This document shows, in pieces, positions 27,375-36,095 of a DNA stretch of 64,000 bases. The position numbers and the translations under genes are program-made. The notes below the pieces were generated by a model. That model did no database searches. It had not been told where the DNA came from and saw nothing but the letters and a program-made list of their open reading frames with translations. The DNA is from Streptomyces sp. DvalAA-43 (GTDB taxonomy: Bacteria; Actinomycetota; Actinomycetes; Streptomycetales; Streptomycetaceae): the NCBI RefSeq assembly GCF_900091725.1, contig NZ_FMBW01000054.1, positions 203,212-267,211 on the forward strand, read 5' to 3'. How positions within the stretch are numbered: the first letter of the stretch is position 1; each line of letters starts with the position of its first letter.

Positions 27375-27782
27375 TCACTCCGTGATCGTGGCCGCCGTGC
27401 CCAGGAACGGACGCAGCTCCAGCCACTCGTGAATCGGCTTCCCACCGGCCCCGGGGGCGGCCGACAGCTCGCCGGCCAGCTCGACCGCGCGCTCGTAGCT
27501 GTCGACGTCGATCACCATCCAGCCGGCGATGAGGTCCTTGGTCTCGGCGAACGGGCCGTCGGTGACCGGCGGGCGTCCCTCGCCGTCGTACCGGACGAAC
27601 GTACCTCCGGGGGCGAGCGCCTGGCTGTCGACGTACTCGCCGGTCTCTTCGAGCCGGGACGCGAAGTCCTCCATGTACTGCACATGGGCCGAGATCTCCT
27701 CCGGCGTCCATCGGTCCATGGGTACGTCATTGACCGAAGCCGGGGCGCCACGGTAGTGCTTGAGCAGCAGGTACTTGGCCAT
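27375..27782 (-). CDS. DGPF-domain (YciI-like) protein, partner of the ECF42 sigma factor
   Basis: A 135-residue protein of the YCII-related/DGPF family. The motif VTDGPFAETK gives the family its name, and WTPEEISAHVQYMEDF is the conserved N-terminal helix. It is the first gene of the sigma operon. The start ATG has GAGGAG 7 bases upstream on the minus strand. DGPF proteins are the regular neighbours of ECF42 sigma factors and are usually their transcription targets. A YciI-like catalytic activity is not established. Upstream lies a candidate ECF promoter. Confidence 0.93.
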   Translation of the reverse strand: MAKYLLLKHYRGAPASVNDVPMDRWTPEEISAHVQYMEDFASRLEETGEYVDSQALAPGGTFVRYDGEGRPPVTDGPFAETKDLIAGWMVIDVDSYERAVELAGELSAAPGAGGKPIHEWLELRPFLGTAATITE

Positions 27783-27834
27783 GGTGGTTCTCCTCGGTGC
27801 TGGTGCGACCCATTGTGGTCGCTTTCATAGCAGG

Positions 27835-27861
27835 GACGGAGCCGGCCGAGCGTTCTCGACA
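27835..27861 (-). promoter_or_regulatory. candidate ECF42 autoregulated promoter
   Basis: On the minus strand TGTCGA (27861-27856) is followed after exactly 17 bases by CGTC (27838-27835), about 50 bases before the DGPF gene start. ECF42 promoters are known to use a TGTCGA-type -35 element, so self-activation of the operon is likely. Seen by eye only. Confidence 0.55.
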
Positions 27862-28091
27862 TCGCCGCCGGATTTTTCTTGATGACTTTCCGTGTGACCC
27901 CCTTCACGTCCAGTCGTCGGGCGGGGCGGGCTTTCCATACGGTGAGCCGCGCCGGCGCACGACGCCCCGCCGTAGCGTGCGCCTATCTCCAACTAGCGTG
28001 TACGGCAAGGCTGTTCAAGGAGCTTGCCGAGCTCACCCAAGAGCCCTGGTAGGGTCCGCGGCGAGTGTCCATAGCGCGATGGAGAGGGTTC

Positions 28092-28874
28092 ATGAGGCTG
28101 CTCCCGCTGTTTCTCCGACGGCCGATCGAAGCGGTGTACGAGCGCCGACTGGCCGCCACCCTGGCGGGGCTGCCACGCCCGCAGCACGTCGGGATCATGC
28201 TCGACGGCAATCGGCGCTGGGCTCGGCAGGCCGGTCATGCGGATGTCCGGGAGGGGTACCGGGCGGGAGGCGCCAAGACGACCGAGTTCCTCGGCTGGTG
28301 CTCTGCCGACGGAATCGAGCGCGTGACCCTCTTCATGCTCTCCGACGACAACCTCGGGCGCCCCGCCGAGCAGCTCGGCCCGCTGATCGAGATCATCGAA
28401 GAGACGGTCCGGGACATCACGGCCGTGGGCCGTCCCTGGGAGGTCCAGGTGATCGGCTCGCTCGACATGCTGCCCGGTTCCAGTGCCCGGGTGCTCAAGG
28501 AGGCCACTGCCGCGACGGCGGGGCGCGGCGGGCTCAAGGTGGACGTCGCGGTCGGCTACGGAGGCCGACGGGAGATCGTCGATGCGGTGAAGAGTGCCTT
28601 CTCGGAACACATGGCCGCAGGGGGCGACCCTGCCGAACTGGTCGAGCGGTTCGAGATCGAGGACATCTCCCGGCATCTGTACTCGCCGACAGCCGACCAC
28701 ACCGACTTCATCATCCGGACCTCCGGCGAACAGCGGCTGTCCGGCTTCCTGCTCTGGCAGTCCGCGTACGCCGAGATGCACTGGGTGGACTGCTACTGGC
28801 CGGCCTTCCGCCATGTGGACTTCCTGCGCGCACTGCGCTCGTACGCGAATCGTGAACGGCGATTCGGTAAATGA
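28092..28874 (+). CDS. uppS: cis-prenyltransferase (isoprenyl diphosphate synthase, UppS family)
   Basis: A 260-residue enzyme that condenses isopentenyl diphosphate units onto an allylic diphosphate with cis geometry. Residues around HVGIMLDGNRRWAR hold the catalytic Asp and the phosphate-binding Arg pair. RTSGEQRLSGFLLWQ and the following YAEMHW hold the second conserved Arg/Ser and Glu sites. The ATG at 28092 follows GGAGAGGG; an upstream GTG at 28065 is less likely. Streptomyces have more than one such enzyme, so this may be a short- or medium-chain (farnesyl-type) synthase rather than the main undecaprenyl one. It stands alone and is convergent with an SDR gene. Confidence 0.9.
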   Translation: MRLLPLFLRRPIEAVYERRLAATLAGLPRPQHVGIMLDGNRRWARQAGHADVREGYRAGGAKTTEFLGWCSADGIERVTLFMLSDDNLGRPAEQLGPLIEIIEETVRDITAVGRPWEVQVIGSLDMLPGSSARVLKEATAATAGRGGLKVDVAVGYGGRREIVDAVKSAFSEHMAAGGDPAELVERFEIEDISRHLYSPTADHTDFIIRTSGEQRLSGFLLWQSAYAEMHWVDCYWPAFRHVDFLRALRSYANRERRFGK

Positions 28875-28889
28875 CCGTGATCAGCGCCG

Positions 28890-28914
28890 GCCCGGTCACC
28901 CGGGGTGACCGGGC
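28890..28914. terminator. bidirectional terminator-like hairpin
   Basis: Perfect 11-bp stem GCCCGGTCACC / GGTGACCGGGC with a 3-base loop, in the gap between two convergent genes. Suitable to end transcription from both sides. Confidence 0.75.
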
Positions 28915-28953
28915 ATGTGCCCGGACCAGGATGCGGCCTTCGCGACAAGGCTG

Positions 28954-29718
28954 CTACAGGTTGACACCGCCCGTGACGTCGATCTTGGTGCCGGTGATCC
29001 AGCGCGCGTCGTCGGAGGCGAGGAAGGCGACCGCGTCGGCGATGTCAGTGACCTCGCCGATCCGGCCGAGGGCGGTCAGGCTGATGTTGCGTTCCACGTT
29101 CGCCGGGTCGGCCAGCACGTCGGCGGTCATATCGGTGCGGGTGAAGCCGACCGAGACGGAATTGACGGTGATCCCGCGGGGACCGAGGTGTCTGGCCAGG
29201 GTGTGGCTGAACACCTCGAGGGCGCCCTTGGTGAGCGGATAGCCGATGCCGTGGGCGGAGGCGATGCGGGTGGAGACGGATGAGATGTTGATGATCCGGC
29301 CACCGTCGCGCAGTCGTGGCAGCAGCCGCTGGGTGAGGAAGAACGGCGCCTTGATGTTGACCGCGATCATCTGGTCGAACTCCTCAGGGGTGAGAACCTC
29401 GATCGGCCGCCCCATGATGTTGAGCCCCGCGTTGTGAACCAGGATGTCGATCATCGATTCCCCGTGCGCGCGCAGTCCGGCCTCCAACCCGGCCATGAGC
29501 GTGTCCACGTCGCCGGGAACGCCCAGTTCGGCGCCCACGAGGAAGGCCAGGCCACCGGACTCGGCGATGGTCGCGGCGGTCGCCCCGGCCGCCGCCTCGT
29601 TGCTGCCGTAGTGCACAGCTACCAGTGCGCCGTCCCGGGCCAGGCGTTGGGCGATACCTCGGCCGATACCCCGGCTGCTACCGGTGACCAGCGCGACTTT
29701 GCCACTGAGATTTCCCAT
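28954..29718 (-). CDS. short-chain dehydrogenase/reductase (SDR)
   Basis: A 254-residue classical SDR of the 3-ketoacyl reductase type. The NAD(P) motif TGSSRGIGRG is near residue 13, NAG at the middle (VHNAGLNI), ISS with the catalytic Ser follows, and the catalytic pair is in GYPLTKG. I choose the ATG at 29718, with AAGGAG 5 bases upstream; an in-frame GTG two codons earlier is possible. The substrate is unknown. The neighbour upstream is a decayed sigma factor gene, so there is no operon context. Confidence 0.92.
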   Translation of the reverse strand: MGNLSGKVALVTGSSRGIGRGIAQRLARDGALVAVHYGSNEAAAGATAATIAESGGLAFLVGAELGVPGDVDTLMAGLEAGLRAHGESMIDILVHNAGLNIMGRPIEVLTPEEFDQMIAVNIKAPFFLTQRLLPRLRDGGRIINISSVSTRIASAHGIGYPLTKGALEVFSHTLARHLGPRGITVNSVSVGFTRTDMTADVLADPANVERNISLTALGRIGEVTDIADAVAFLASDDARWITGTKIDVTGGVNL

Positions 29719-29778
29719 GCCCACTCCTTGGTCGCGTTCTGCGGAGATCCCCCACCCTCCGGCCGATCGAGGCCAGTC

Positions 29779-30305
29779 TCACCCAAGCATGTTGTTCATG
29801 CGGTCGCCGGAGAACCCGCGTACGGGTCGGAAGGCATCGCCCTGAACCAGGACGGTTCGGTTGCCGGCTTCGGCTACGAGGATCACCTCGTACGCACGGA
29901 TCGGTGCATCGCACCCTCCAGAGCCGCCCGGGTCTCGCTCGGGGAGACCACCTTGCGGGGGCGACGGGCTTCGACGTGCGAGCATCATCGCCATCGGCAC
30001 GCTCTCGGCGAGCTCCGCAGCCTGGGCCGCATCCGGCGAGGTGACCACCAGTTCGGGCAACCAGGGGCAGACGTACCACTCCTTGCGGCGCTTCATGGCG
30101 CGCAGCCGGTCGAGCGCCTGCCGGGTCGTGATCCGGACCAAGAAGGCGCGGTGGTCGAGCGCCTGCGCCAAGTCGACCTGGGCCCACCGCAGCCAGGTCT
30201 CCTGGAGTACGTCCTCGGCGTCGGCCGCCGATCCGGGCATCTCGTAGGCCACCGTGAAGATCTGTTGCGGTGGGCGACAAAACTCTCGGTCGCCGGCTCG
30301 GTGGC
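29779..30305 (-). pseudogene. decayed SigJ-like ECF sigma factor
   Basis: The minus strand encodes typical SigJ-type sigma2 sequence: ATESFVAHR near 30290, then in another frame VAYEMPGSAADAEDVLQETWLRWAQ, broken here by the frame change just before it, then LVRITTRQALDRLRAMKRR. After AESVPMAMM the sigma4 region is missing. A third frame contains RRPRKVVSPSETRAALEG, the normal sequence after sigma4. So the gene has at least two frame changes and an internal deletion of some 45 codons, and the C-terminal SnoaL-like domain is absent. It is not functional. The 474-base open frame at 29779-30252 is only part of it. Confidence 0.75.
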
Positions 30306-30330
30306 GCGGCCGCCGGTCCCGGTCCCCGGA

Positions 30331-30548
30331 TCAGTGGCGTGGCGAGGGCCGCTCACCCGCGATCTGGCTGAGCACTGTGTCGGTGGCCCGTGCACCCAGC
30401 GGCATCGCGGCCTGGCGGTTCATCCGAAGCGGCAGGTCCGAGGGCGCGGCCGAGTCGCCGACCGTCGGGGTCGAGGCGTCGAGCACCGGCCGCAGCCTCC
30501 CCGCCTCCTCCAGGGTGGCGATCGGACAGGCGAACTCGGCCGCACCGG
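30331..30548 (-). pseudogene. C-terminal fragment of an unidentified protein
   Basis: A minus-strand frame ending at a TGA at 30331-30333 reads FACPIATLEEAGRLRPVL and later LRMNRQAAMPLGARATDTV, with strong Streptomyces codon bias. It has no start: its 5' side is cut by an IS110-like remnant. It sits just upstream of the decayed SigJ-like gene and probably was its neighbour. Family not recognised. Confidence 0.4.
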
Positions 30549-30690
30549 GACTTCCATCTCAAGAAGCGCGGCGAGGCTTGCAAGCACGTCCGGGCGGTCA
30601 CCGCCCTGGCCCGTCGACGAGCCGGAGTGCTGTGGGTTCTCCTGCGCGACAACGGGGTCTTCACTCCGTCCCACCGGTCGCGCAGGCGGC
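30549..30690 (+). pseudogene. IS110-family transposase C-terminal remnant
   Basis: About 45 codons read HLKKRGEACKHVRAVTALAR then RRAGVLWVLLRDNGVFT. This is the C-terminal signature of IS110/IS116 transposases (Y-L-R-K-R-x-E-G-K-x-H, A-L-A-R-R-R-x-x-V-L-W-A-L-L-R-D). The N-terminal four-fifths are absent. It evidently replaced the 5' part of the gene fragment to its left. Confidence 0.65.
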
Positions 30691-30825
30691 CTGACTACGT
30701 CATTGAGACTCCTCCGGTTTCAAAGGTTCGGCCTCAAGACACCGCCCGATCGATCCCCTGTGACAGCATGTGAGGCAGATCGCACCATAGGGGCGACTCC
30801 GGCCTGCTCGGTTGGGTTCAGCTGG

Positions 30826-32406
30826 TCAGCGACTCGGCTTGACGCAGGTCCGGTCCCGTGCGGGTAGCTTTCCGGTGGCCAAGTACCGGTTGACCTGATG
30901 GTCCACGCAGGCGTTGCCGTACTGGCCGTAGATCGCGTGCCGGTTGGCGCCCCTGAGGGTGAGCAGTTTCGAGCTCGGCAGCAGGTTGTGCAGTGCCACA
31001 CTGCCCGTGTACGGGGTGCGCGGGTCGCCGGTGGCGGCCACGATCAGGGCAGGGGTGTCGTGACGGACCTGGGTGGGCTTCTCGCGGGGCCGGTCCCAGA
31101 ATGCGCACGGCCCTATGTTGTTGGTGAGGGGACCGAACAGGGCGTGCTCGGCCCGGTTGCGTTCGATGTCCCGCCAGTAGCTCTCCTGGTTGCGCGGCAC
31201 GGCGACATCGCCGCAGAGGATCGCGGTCTGCACACTGCCGTTGCGTGACCCCTCACCGGTGAGCGTCCCTCGCAGCATCGCGGCGAACTGCGGCGACAGC
31301 CGGGTGGGTTGGCCCGCCGCGGCCTCGGCGAGCACGGACAGCTGCTCCCCGAACGCCGCTCGCGCCTCGCCGGTGTCGTCCGCAGTCCCCGAGAAGACCA
31401 CGAAGGGTACCTGTGTGTCGTCGAGCCGGAACGTGTCCGCGCCGGTGCCGACGGTCAGCGGATGGCGCGCGGAGGCTGCGACGAGGTGGTTGATCGTGGC
31501 GAGCACCTGTCCGCGTGTGCGGCCCAGACCGTAGACGCTGTTGCGGTGCGCCGCCCAGGCGGCCCAGTCGGCGAGCGCCTGATCGTTCTCGCGCTCCACG
31601 CCGCGCATCAGCCGGGGGTTGTAGCGGCGCGGATCCAGCGCCCCGTCGAGGACCACCCGGTCGTAGCGTCCGGGGAACATCTGGGTGTAGACCGTGCCCA
31701 GGTAGGTGCCGTAGGACCAGCCCAGGTAGGAAACCTTGCGCTCACCGAGCGCACCCCGGACGACATCCATGTCGCGGGCCGTGTTCCTGGTGGTGACGTA
31801 TGGCAGCACGGATGCGTTCGTGGCCCGGCACTTGTCGGCCAGCCCCTTCTGCAGGGTGACCTGACGCTCGAAGCTCGACCGGCCTGGACCGGCCGAGAAC
31901 AAGGAGGAACCGACGGGCCAGTCACAGTCCAGCTGGGCGCTGCGGCCGACGAAGCGCGGGTCGAAGCCGATCACGTCGTAGCGCGCACCGGCCTCCTTCA
32001 TCATCTGGCGAACGAGCGGGGAGTAGCCGAGGCCGGGACCGCCCGGCCCGCCGGGGTTGAACAGCAGCGAGCCGATCCGATGACGGGTGTCGGCGGCGGC
32101 GAGCCGGGATATCGCGACCTCGAGGGTACGTCCGCGGGGGGCGGCGTAGTCGAGCGGGACGGTCACATCGGCACAGCGTGCGCCGGCCTTGTCCAGCTCC
32201 TGGCCCGTCGCATCGTCCGGGCCCAGGACACAACTGCGCCAGTCGAGGCGCTGATGGTAGAAGCGGCCGAGACCCGCCCCGGCCGTCACCGCTCCGCCGT
32301 CACGGCCCGCGGCTGTCGCCGTGGTGCCGGGCAGTGCGGTGAGGCAGGCGGTGAGGGCGAGGCCCACGGCCGAGGCGCGGCGCACAGCTGCGCTGATGAT
32401 GGTCAC
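30826..32406 (-). CDS. secreted tripeptidyl aminopeptidase-type alpha/beta hydrolase
   Basis: A 526-residue exported serine hydrolase of the Streptomyces Tap/SlpD/SlpE type, which removes N-terminal tripeptides from proteins. I start at GTG 32406, with AAGGAG 6 bases upstream; the open frame runs 73 codons further but that part is not protein-like. A signal peptide spans about residues 1-33 (RRASAVGLALTACLTALPG, then TTATAAG). The oxyanion motif NPGGPGGPG is near residue 125. The nucleophile is Ser231 in GWSYGTYLG. The C-terminal TAP-like domain holds the Asp and His (TGDPRTP, NRHAIYG). The single-gene unit is preceded by about 390 bases without a gene. Confidence 0.93.
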   Translation of the reverse strand: MTIISAAVRRASAVGLALTACLTALPGTTATAAGRDGGAVTAGAGLGRFYHQRLDWRSCVLGPDDATGQELDKAGARCADVTVPLDYAAPRGRTLEVAISRLAAADTRHRIGSLLFNPGGPGGPGLGYSPLVRQMMKEAGARYDVIGFDPRFVGRSAQLDCDWPVGSSLFSAGPGRSSFERQVTLQKGLADKCRATNASVLPYVTTRNTARDMDVVRGALGERKVSYLGWSYGTYLGTVYTQMFPGRYDRVVLDGALDPRRYNPRLMRGVERENDQALADWAAWAAHRNSVYGLGRTRGQVLATINHLVAASARHPLTVGTGADTFRLDDTQVPFVVFSGTADDTGEARAAFGEQLSVLAEAAAGQPTRLSPQFAAMLRGTLTGEGSRNGSVQTAILCGDVAVPRNQESYWRDIERNRAEHALFGPLTNNIGPCAFWDRPREKPTQVRHDTPALIVAATGDPRTPYTGSVALHNLLPSSKLLTLRGANRHAIYGQYGNACVDHQVNRYLATGKLPARDRTCVKPSR

Positions 32407-32802
32407 GTGGTCTCCTTGGGTGCGTGAGGCTAGCGGCACAGAGGGTGATGACGAGAGCGAGCAGAACGCGGCCGACCGGCCCGAACCACCGGCCCGAGCC
32501 GGGCCGAATCCACCCCGCGAATCCGGCGGCGGCGCCGCACACCGGATTCCGGCGTGTCCGGACCGTTCCGCCGATGGGGCGGACCGGGCCGACGGGGGAG
32601 ACGGCGGTCGGGAAACGCGGAGCACATCCTCAGTCGCCCGCTGCCCCGGTCCTTCTCGTCATGCGGCCAGCCTTTCACCACACCTGACACCGCGTCATCG
32701 TCTCTCGGCAGTACGGCGCGCGTACGTCAGGCGTCCTACGCGGCCCACAGGGCAGGGCGGCGTGGTCGCCGCCGCGGTCGGCACATGCACGCGGCCGACC
32801 GC
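32407..32802. other. gene-free stretch between the VOC gene and the secreted peptidase
   Basis: Nearly 400 GC-rich bases. Open frames on both strands are low-complexity Arg/Pro-rich and have no family resemblance. It must contain the promoter of the peptidase gene, but I see no clear hexamers or inverted repeats. Confidence 0.5.
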
Positions 32803-33195
32803 CTACTTCGGCTGTGTCGCGATCTGGACCAGGTTGCCGCAGGTGTCGTCGAAGACGGCGGTGGTGACGGGGCCCATCTCCAGGGGCTCCTGGGTGAAGC
32901 GGACGCCGAGGTCCCGCAGGCGCTCGTACTCCGCCTTCACATCGTCGACGGCGAACTGGGCGAGCGGGATGCCGTCCTTGACGAGCATGTCGCGGTAGGG
33001 CTGGACGGCCGGGTGGCCGGCGGGCTCCAGGAGAAGCTCGGTACCGCCGGGCTCGTCGGGTGAGACGACGGTCAGCCACCTGTCCTTCTCGCCCACGGGG
33101 ACGTCGTGCTTCTTCACGAAGCCGAGGATCTCGGTGTAGAAGTGCAGGGCCTTGGCCTGGTCGTCGACGAAGATGCTGGTCAGGTGGATCTTCAT
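32803..33195 (-). CDS. VOC (glyoxalase/bleomycin-resistance fold) family protein
   Basis: A 130-residue single-domain vicinal-oxygen-chelate protein. The two beta-alpha-beta-beta-beta repeats are visible: IHLTSIFVDDQAKALHFY in the first half and LAQFAVDDVKAEYERLRDLG in the second, ending with DTCGNLVQIA. The start ATG has AGGAG upstream. In related Streptomyces this gene sits directly downstream of an ArsR-type regulator; here that regulator is broken. Enzymatic role unknown. Confidence 0.9.
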   Translation of the reverse strand: MKIHLTSIFVDDQAKALHFYTEILGFVKKHDVPVGEKDRWLTVVSPDEPGGTELLLEPAGHPAVQPYRDMLVKDGIPLAQFAVDDVKAEYERLRDLGVRFTQEPLEMGPVTTAVFDDTCGNLVQIATQPK

Positions 33196-33239
33196 GGTGC
33201 GCTCTCCTGCGGTGCGGGTGTGTGGGCACGAGCCGTCGT

Positions 33240-33428
33240 TCGACGATCTGTCGCAGTGGTCAACACGGTGAGGTGTTGGGAGACCGCCGGCGCGAGATGC
33301 CGAGCCGATGCTTCATGGTCATGCGCACGCAGATCTCGAACAGTGTCTGTCCGGACATCTCCATGAACTCGTCGAGTATGGTGCGGCAGATTGGGGTCGA
33401 CCGAGGACTTGAAGAGTTCGTCGACCAT
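33240..33428 (-). pseudogene. frameshifted ArsR-family regulator
   Basis: Three pieces of one ArsR helix-turn-helix protein occur in different frames. VDELFKSSVDP is at the start. RTILDEFMEMSGQTLFEICV comes next in a second frame, and PAVSQHLTVLTTA, the recognition helix, returns in the first frame. The expected continuation after the HTH is lost. It is immediately upstream of the VOC gene, which it probably once controlled. Two indels of opposite sign would explain the pattern. Confidence 0.7.
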
Positions 33429-33466
33429 GACCACAGGCTAAGGGCTGTCCCCGCAATTGCTGGTCG

Positions 33467-34030
33467 TCACTGGGGAGCGACACGCAGATCCCGGGTGTAC
33501 CGGTCGAACCGTCTGCCGTCCTTGCTGTGCGGCTGCTCGCCGCGAGTGAATCCCGCCCGCCGCGCGACCGCGGCGGATGCGGAATTCTCCGGCTCCACCT
33601 GGATCACCGCCTCTTCCCCGCCCTCACCGGCCGCGTACTGGGACGCCAGGAGCACCGCGCGGGTGGCCAGGCCACGCCCCCGCCAGAACGGATAGAGGCC
33701 GTAGGCGACATTCACCTGGCCGGGAGCCAAACCCTCTCCCGCGAACCGCAAGTCGATCGTCCCCGCGAGCGTTTCGTCGGTGCCCACCCGGATACCGAAC
33801 GCGCGGAGCGGTCCGGCAGAGTCCCACTGTTCCCAGCAGTGCCGGAAGTACGCTTCGACGCCCTCACGCGTGCCGGGACCGCCATTGAGCCAGCGAATGA
33901 GCAGCTCATCCTCCCCAGTGAGATGTGCCTCCACATCGTCCAGGCGCAGCGGGGACAGGGTGACGATCTCGTCGGACAGCATCACTTCATGCATCTGCCG
34001 ATTCTTGACGCCGAAACTGCGTCGTGCCAT
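33467..34030 (-). CDS. GNAT family N-acetyltransferase
   Basis: A 187-residue acetyltransferase of the GNAT superfamily. I start at ATG 34030 (MARRSFG), preceded by AGGAA at 7 bases; 34090 and 33994 are other options. Residues around WRGRGLATRAVLLAS form motif A, the acetyl-CoA pyrophosphate-binding loop (R-G-x-G-x-A), and PENSASAAVARRAGF forms motif B. The substrate cannot be told. The arrangement resembles the RimJ/RimL or aminoglycoside-type branch. Confidence 0.87.
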   Translation of the reverse strand: MARRSFGVKNRQMHEVMLSDEIVTLSPLRLDDVEAHLTGEDELLIRWLNGGPGTREGVEAYFRHCWEQWDSAGPLRAFGIRVGTDETLAGTIDLRFAGEGLAPGQVNVAYGLYPFWRGRGLATRAVLLASQYAAGEGGEEAVIQVEPENSASAAVARRAGFTRGEQPHSKDGRRFDRYTRDLRVAPQ

Positions 34031-34129
34031 CGGATTCCTACGGGGCGTCGCGCAGGGCGGAAGGCGCGGACGAGGTCGGTCGGTGAGCACGGAGGCAATG
34101 ACCTGTAGGACGCGACCGGGAACGGCGCG

Positions 34130-34636
34130 TCAGGCAAGGGCGAACTTCGCCACGTACTCGTCGAAGGGCTCGATGCCGACATCCGCACGGCGCTCGTCCA
34201 TCTGCTCGGGCTGTTCGCAGGGCCATGGAACCGGTGCCCCGTCCTTCACCCCGGCGATCTGGGTGCCGTAGATCTGCTCGCGGCCTTCATTGACCAGCGT
34301 GCGGTCGCGCAGAAAGGCCAGCTCGCGTGGGCTGGCCGAGCCTGCCGACACCGCCTGACCCATCAGCTCAAGAGCGCGACGCTGGACGTCGAGCTGCCGG
34401 TCGGCATGCTGGGCGACCAGCCACGCCGCGCGCGCGGCCTCCTCACCGACGGCTTCCGCCGTCGGCCAGCCGTACTCATCCATGATTGCGGCGAGCCGGT
34501 CGCCGTGCTGTGCGGTCAGCCGACGCCACGCCAGCTGCTCGGCCGGGTCATCACTGTTCGCGCGGATCGAGGAGCGGTGATCGGCCGCAGCCATCTCCGT
34601 GAGTTCCGCCGCCAGTGCGGCAATGTAGTGCGCCAC
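34130..34636 (-). CDS. DUF6624-like hypothetical protein
   Basis: A 168-residue soluble helical protein. GTG 34636 is preferred, with GGAG 6 bases upstream; TTG 34642 is an alternative. It contains YGWPTAEAVGEEAARAAWLV, AQHAD, FLRDRTLVNEGREQIYGTQ and further Trp/Pro-rich sequence. I recall this pattern as the DUF6624 family, common in actinobacteria and of unknown function. It is divergent from the next small gene and has no operon partner. Confidence 0.7.
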   Translation of the reverse strand: MAHYIAALAAELTEMAAADHRSSIRANSDDPAEQLAWRRLTAQHGDRLAAIMDEYGWPTAEAVGEEAARAAWLVAQHADRQLDVQRRALELMGQAVSAGSASPRELAFLRDRTLVNEGREQIYGTQIAGVKDGAPVPWPCEQPEQMDERRADVGIEPFDEYVAKFALA

Positions 34637-34753
34637 TCTCAACTCCGTGGGTTGGTTGATGTGTTGTGCTCGTCGCTCGCAACCCTAACGGCGTAAATCG
34701 GGTGTAAAGACCATTCTGAAGAAGGGTGACAAGGGCTTCCGAGTACAGCGATA

Positions 34754-35203
34754 ATGGATCTACACCCGGATCCCGAGGCGGACCCCTGTGAGGGCAACGG
34801 TGCCGTGAAAGACGCAGGCACGCCGGTCGCATGGCCCGGCCACCGCCCGGAACTCTTGACGGCATGGGCCGACCGCTGGGTTCGTTGCGGCGCCGCCGAT
34901 GCGGGCCCGGTCGATGTGGCTTCCGCCAGTACGGTGGTGACTCCGCTGGCCGGCCAGGACGCCTGTTCGACTCCCTACGTCGGCACGGTCCTCACCGGTC
35001 GGGGTTGTTTCGAGTCCTACGGGGACAAGATCTGGGCCGGGGACGACGAGTGTCACCAGGTCGGCGGGGCGGGTTCGGGCGGGTACTGCAACTACGACAT
35101 GCGGGAGGACGGCCAGGTGGGTTTCCGCGTCGTCACGCGGAACGGTGCCACCGGGCCGAACGACACCACGGGCGCCTGGACCAGGTGGCTCACGATCGGC
35201 TGA
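34754..35203 (+). CDS. hypothetical protein, perhaps a chimera
   Basis: A 149-residue frame. The second half looks like a real secreted-protein fragment with four Cys (DACSTPY, GRGCFESYGDKIWAGDDECH, YCNYDM) and a Trp-rich end. The first 55 residues look like out-of-frame Streptomyces sequence, there is no signal peptide, and the ribosome site is absent. It could be the C-terminal remnant of an exported protein, restarted by chance. Family not recognised. Confidence 0.35.
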   Translation: MDLHPDPEADPCEGNGAVKDAGTPVAWPGHRPELLTAWADRWVRCGAADAGPVDVASASTVVTPLAGQDACSTPYVGTVLTGRGCFESYGDKIWAGDDECHQVGGAGSGGYCNYDMREDGQVGFRVVTRNGATGPNDTTGAWTRWLTIG

Positions 35204-35456
35204 GCCGCAGGCACGGAGAACACCGACCGGCCACCTACGGCCCGCCACCGCATGTGTTCCGTGGCGGCGGGCCCCTGCGGGGGAGCGGGCTGAAGCGTGC
35301 CTCCTCGACGAGGCCATGAGAGCAGACAGGCTCGCCATCGCCCTCCAGACAGCACTCCGCCTTGCCCTCATCCTCCTCATATGGATTCGCGGACGGGAAC
35401 GTTGGGTCGCGCAATTGGAGAGGCACGTCCCCAGCCCGGCGTGACAGCATGCGGCA

Positions 35457-35942
35457 ATGGCCTTCCGACACCCCGACGGCGACTACGCAATCACCGCGAT
35501 GTATTCCGTACCCGATGACGCCTGGTACTTGGAACTGGACCTCGTGGCCGGGCAACGGCAACTCGTGACCGCAGTCGTCCCCGATGAGGATCCGGCACGG
35601 AAGCCGACGGTGTGCTTCAATCCGCGCGGGCCACACATGGAAGTTCCCTATGAGGTCATGTGCTGGTTCATGCGCCAGGTCGATGAAGAGATCCGCATCT
35701 CCCGTGCCTGGATGCGGCTGAGCCCCGAACTCGTCGAGATCATTTACCAACTCCGTCAGGAGCACATGGGCGCCATCGACGATGACACCTTCCGTCATGT
35801 CCTGGCGGGGTTGCGCGCCACGGTCCCCGAGGCAGACGTCCCCGCCGTCCTGGAGGCCGCCTTCGGGCGCAATCCCGACGGCACCACCACGGATCATCCG
35901 CAAGCGCCCTGGCCAGTAGATGGTCAAGGAGACAGGCCCTGA
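35457..35942 (+). CDS. hypothetical protein
   Basis: A 161-residue acidic soluble protein with normal codon use. It has a beta-rich first half (ITAMYSVPDDAWYLELDL) and a helical second half (EVMCWFMRQVDEEIRISRAW). No recognised motif, signal peptide or membrane segment. The ATG at 35457 has a weak ribosome site (GCGGCAATGG). It precedes the S9 peptidase gene by 153 bases on the same strand, too far to claim an operon. Confidence 0.6.
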   Translation: MAFRHPDGDYAITAMYSVPDDAWYLELDLVAGQRQLVTAVVPDEDPARKPTVCFNPRGPHMEVPYEVMCWFMRQVDEEIRISRAWMRLSPELVEIIYQLRQEHMGAIDDDTFRHVLAGLRATVPEADVPAVLEAAFGRNPDGTTTDHPQAPWPVDGQGDRP

Positions 35943-36095
35943 GCGCGGTCGCCCGCATGCTCGCACCAGCGGAGGTCTGGGACCTTGCTTGGTCCGGGGC
36001 ACTCTCTCGCTCTGCCGCCGACGAGAGCCGCCAAGTCAGCTGATATCACGGCCTGTTATCCACCTGCCGGGTATCGCAGTGTGGCAGGCAGGATC

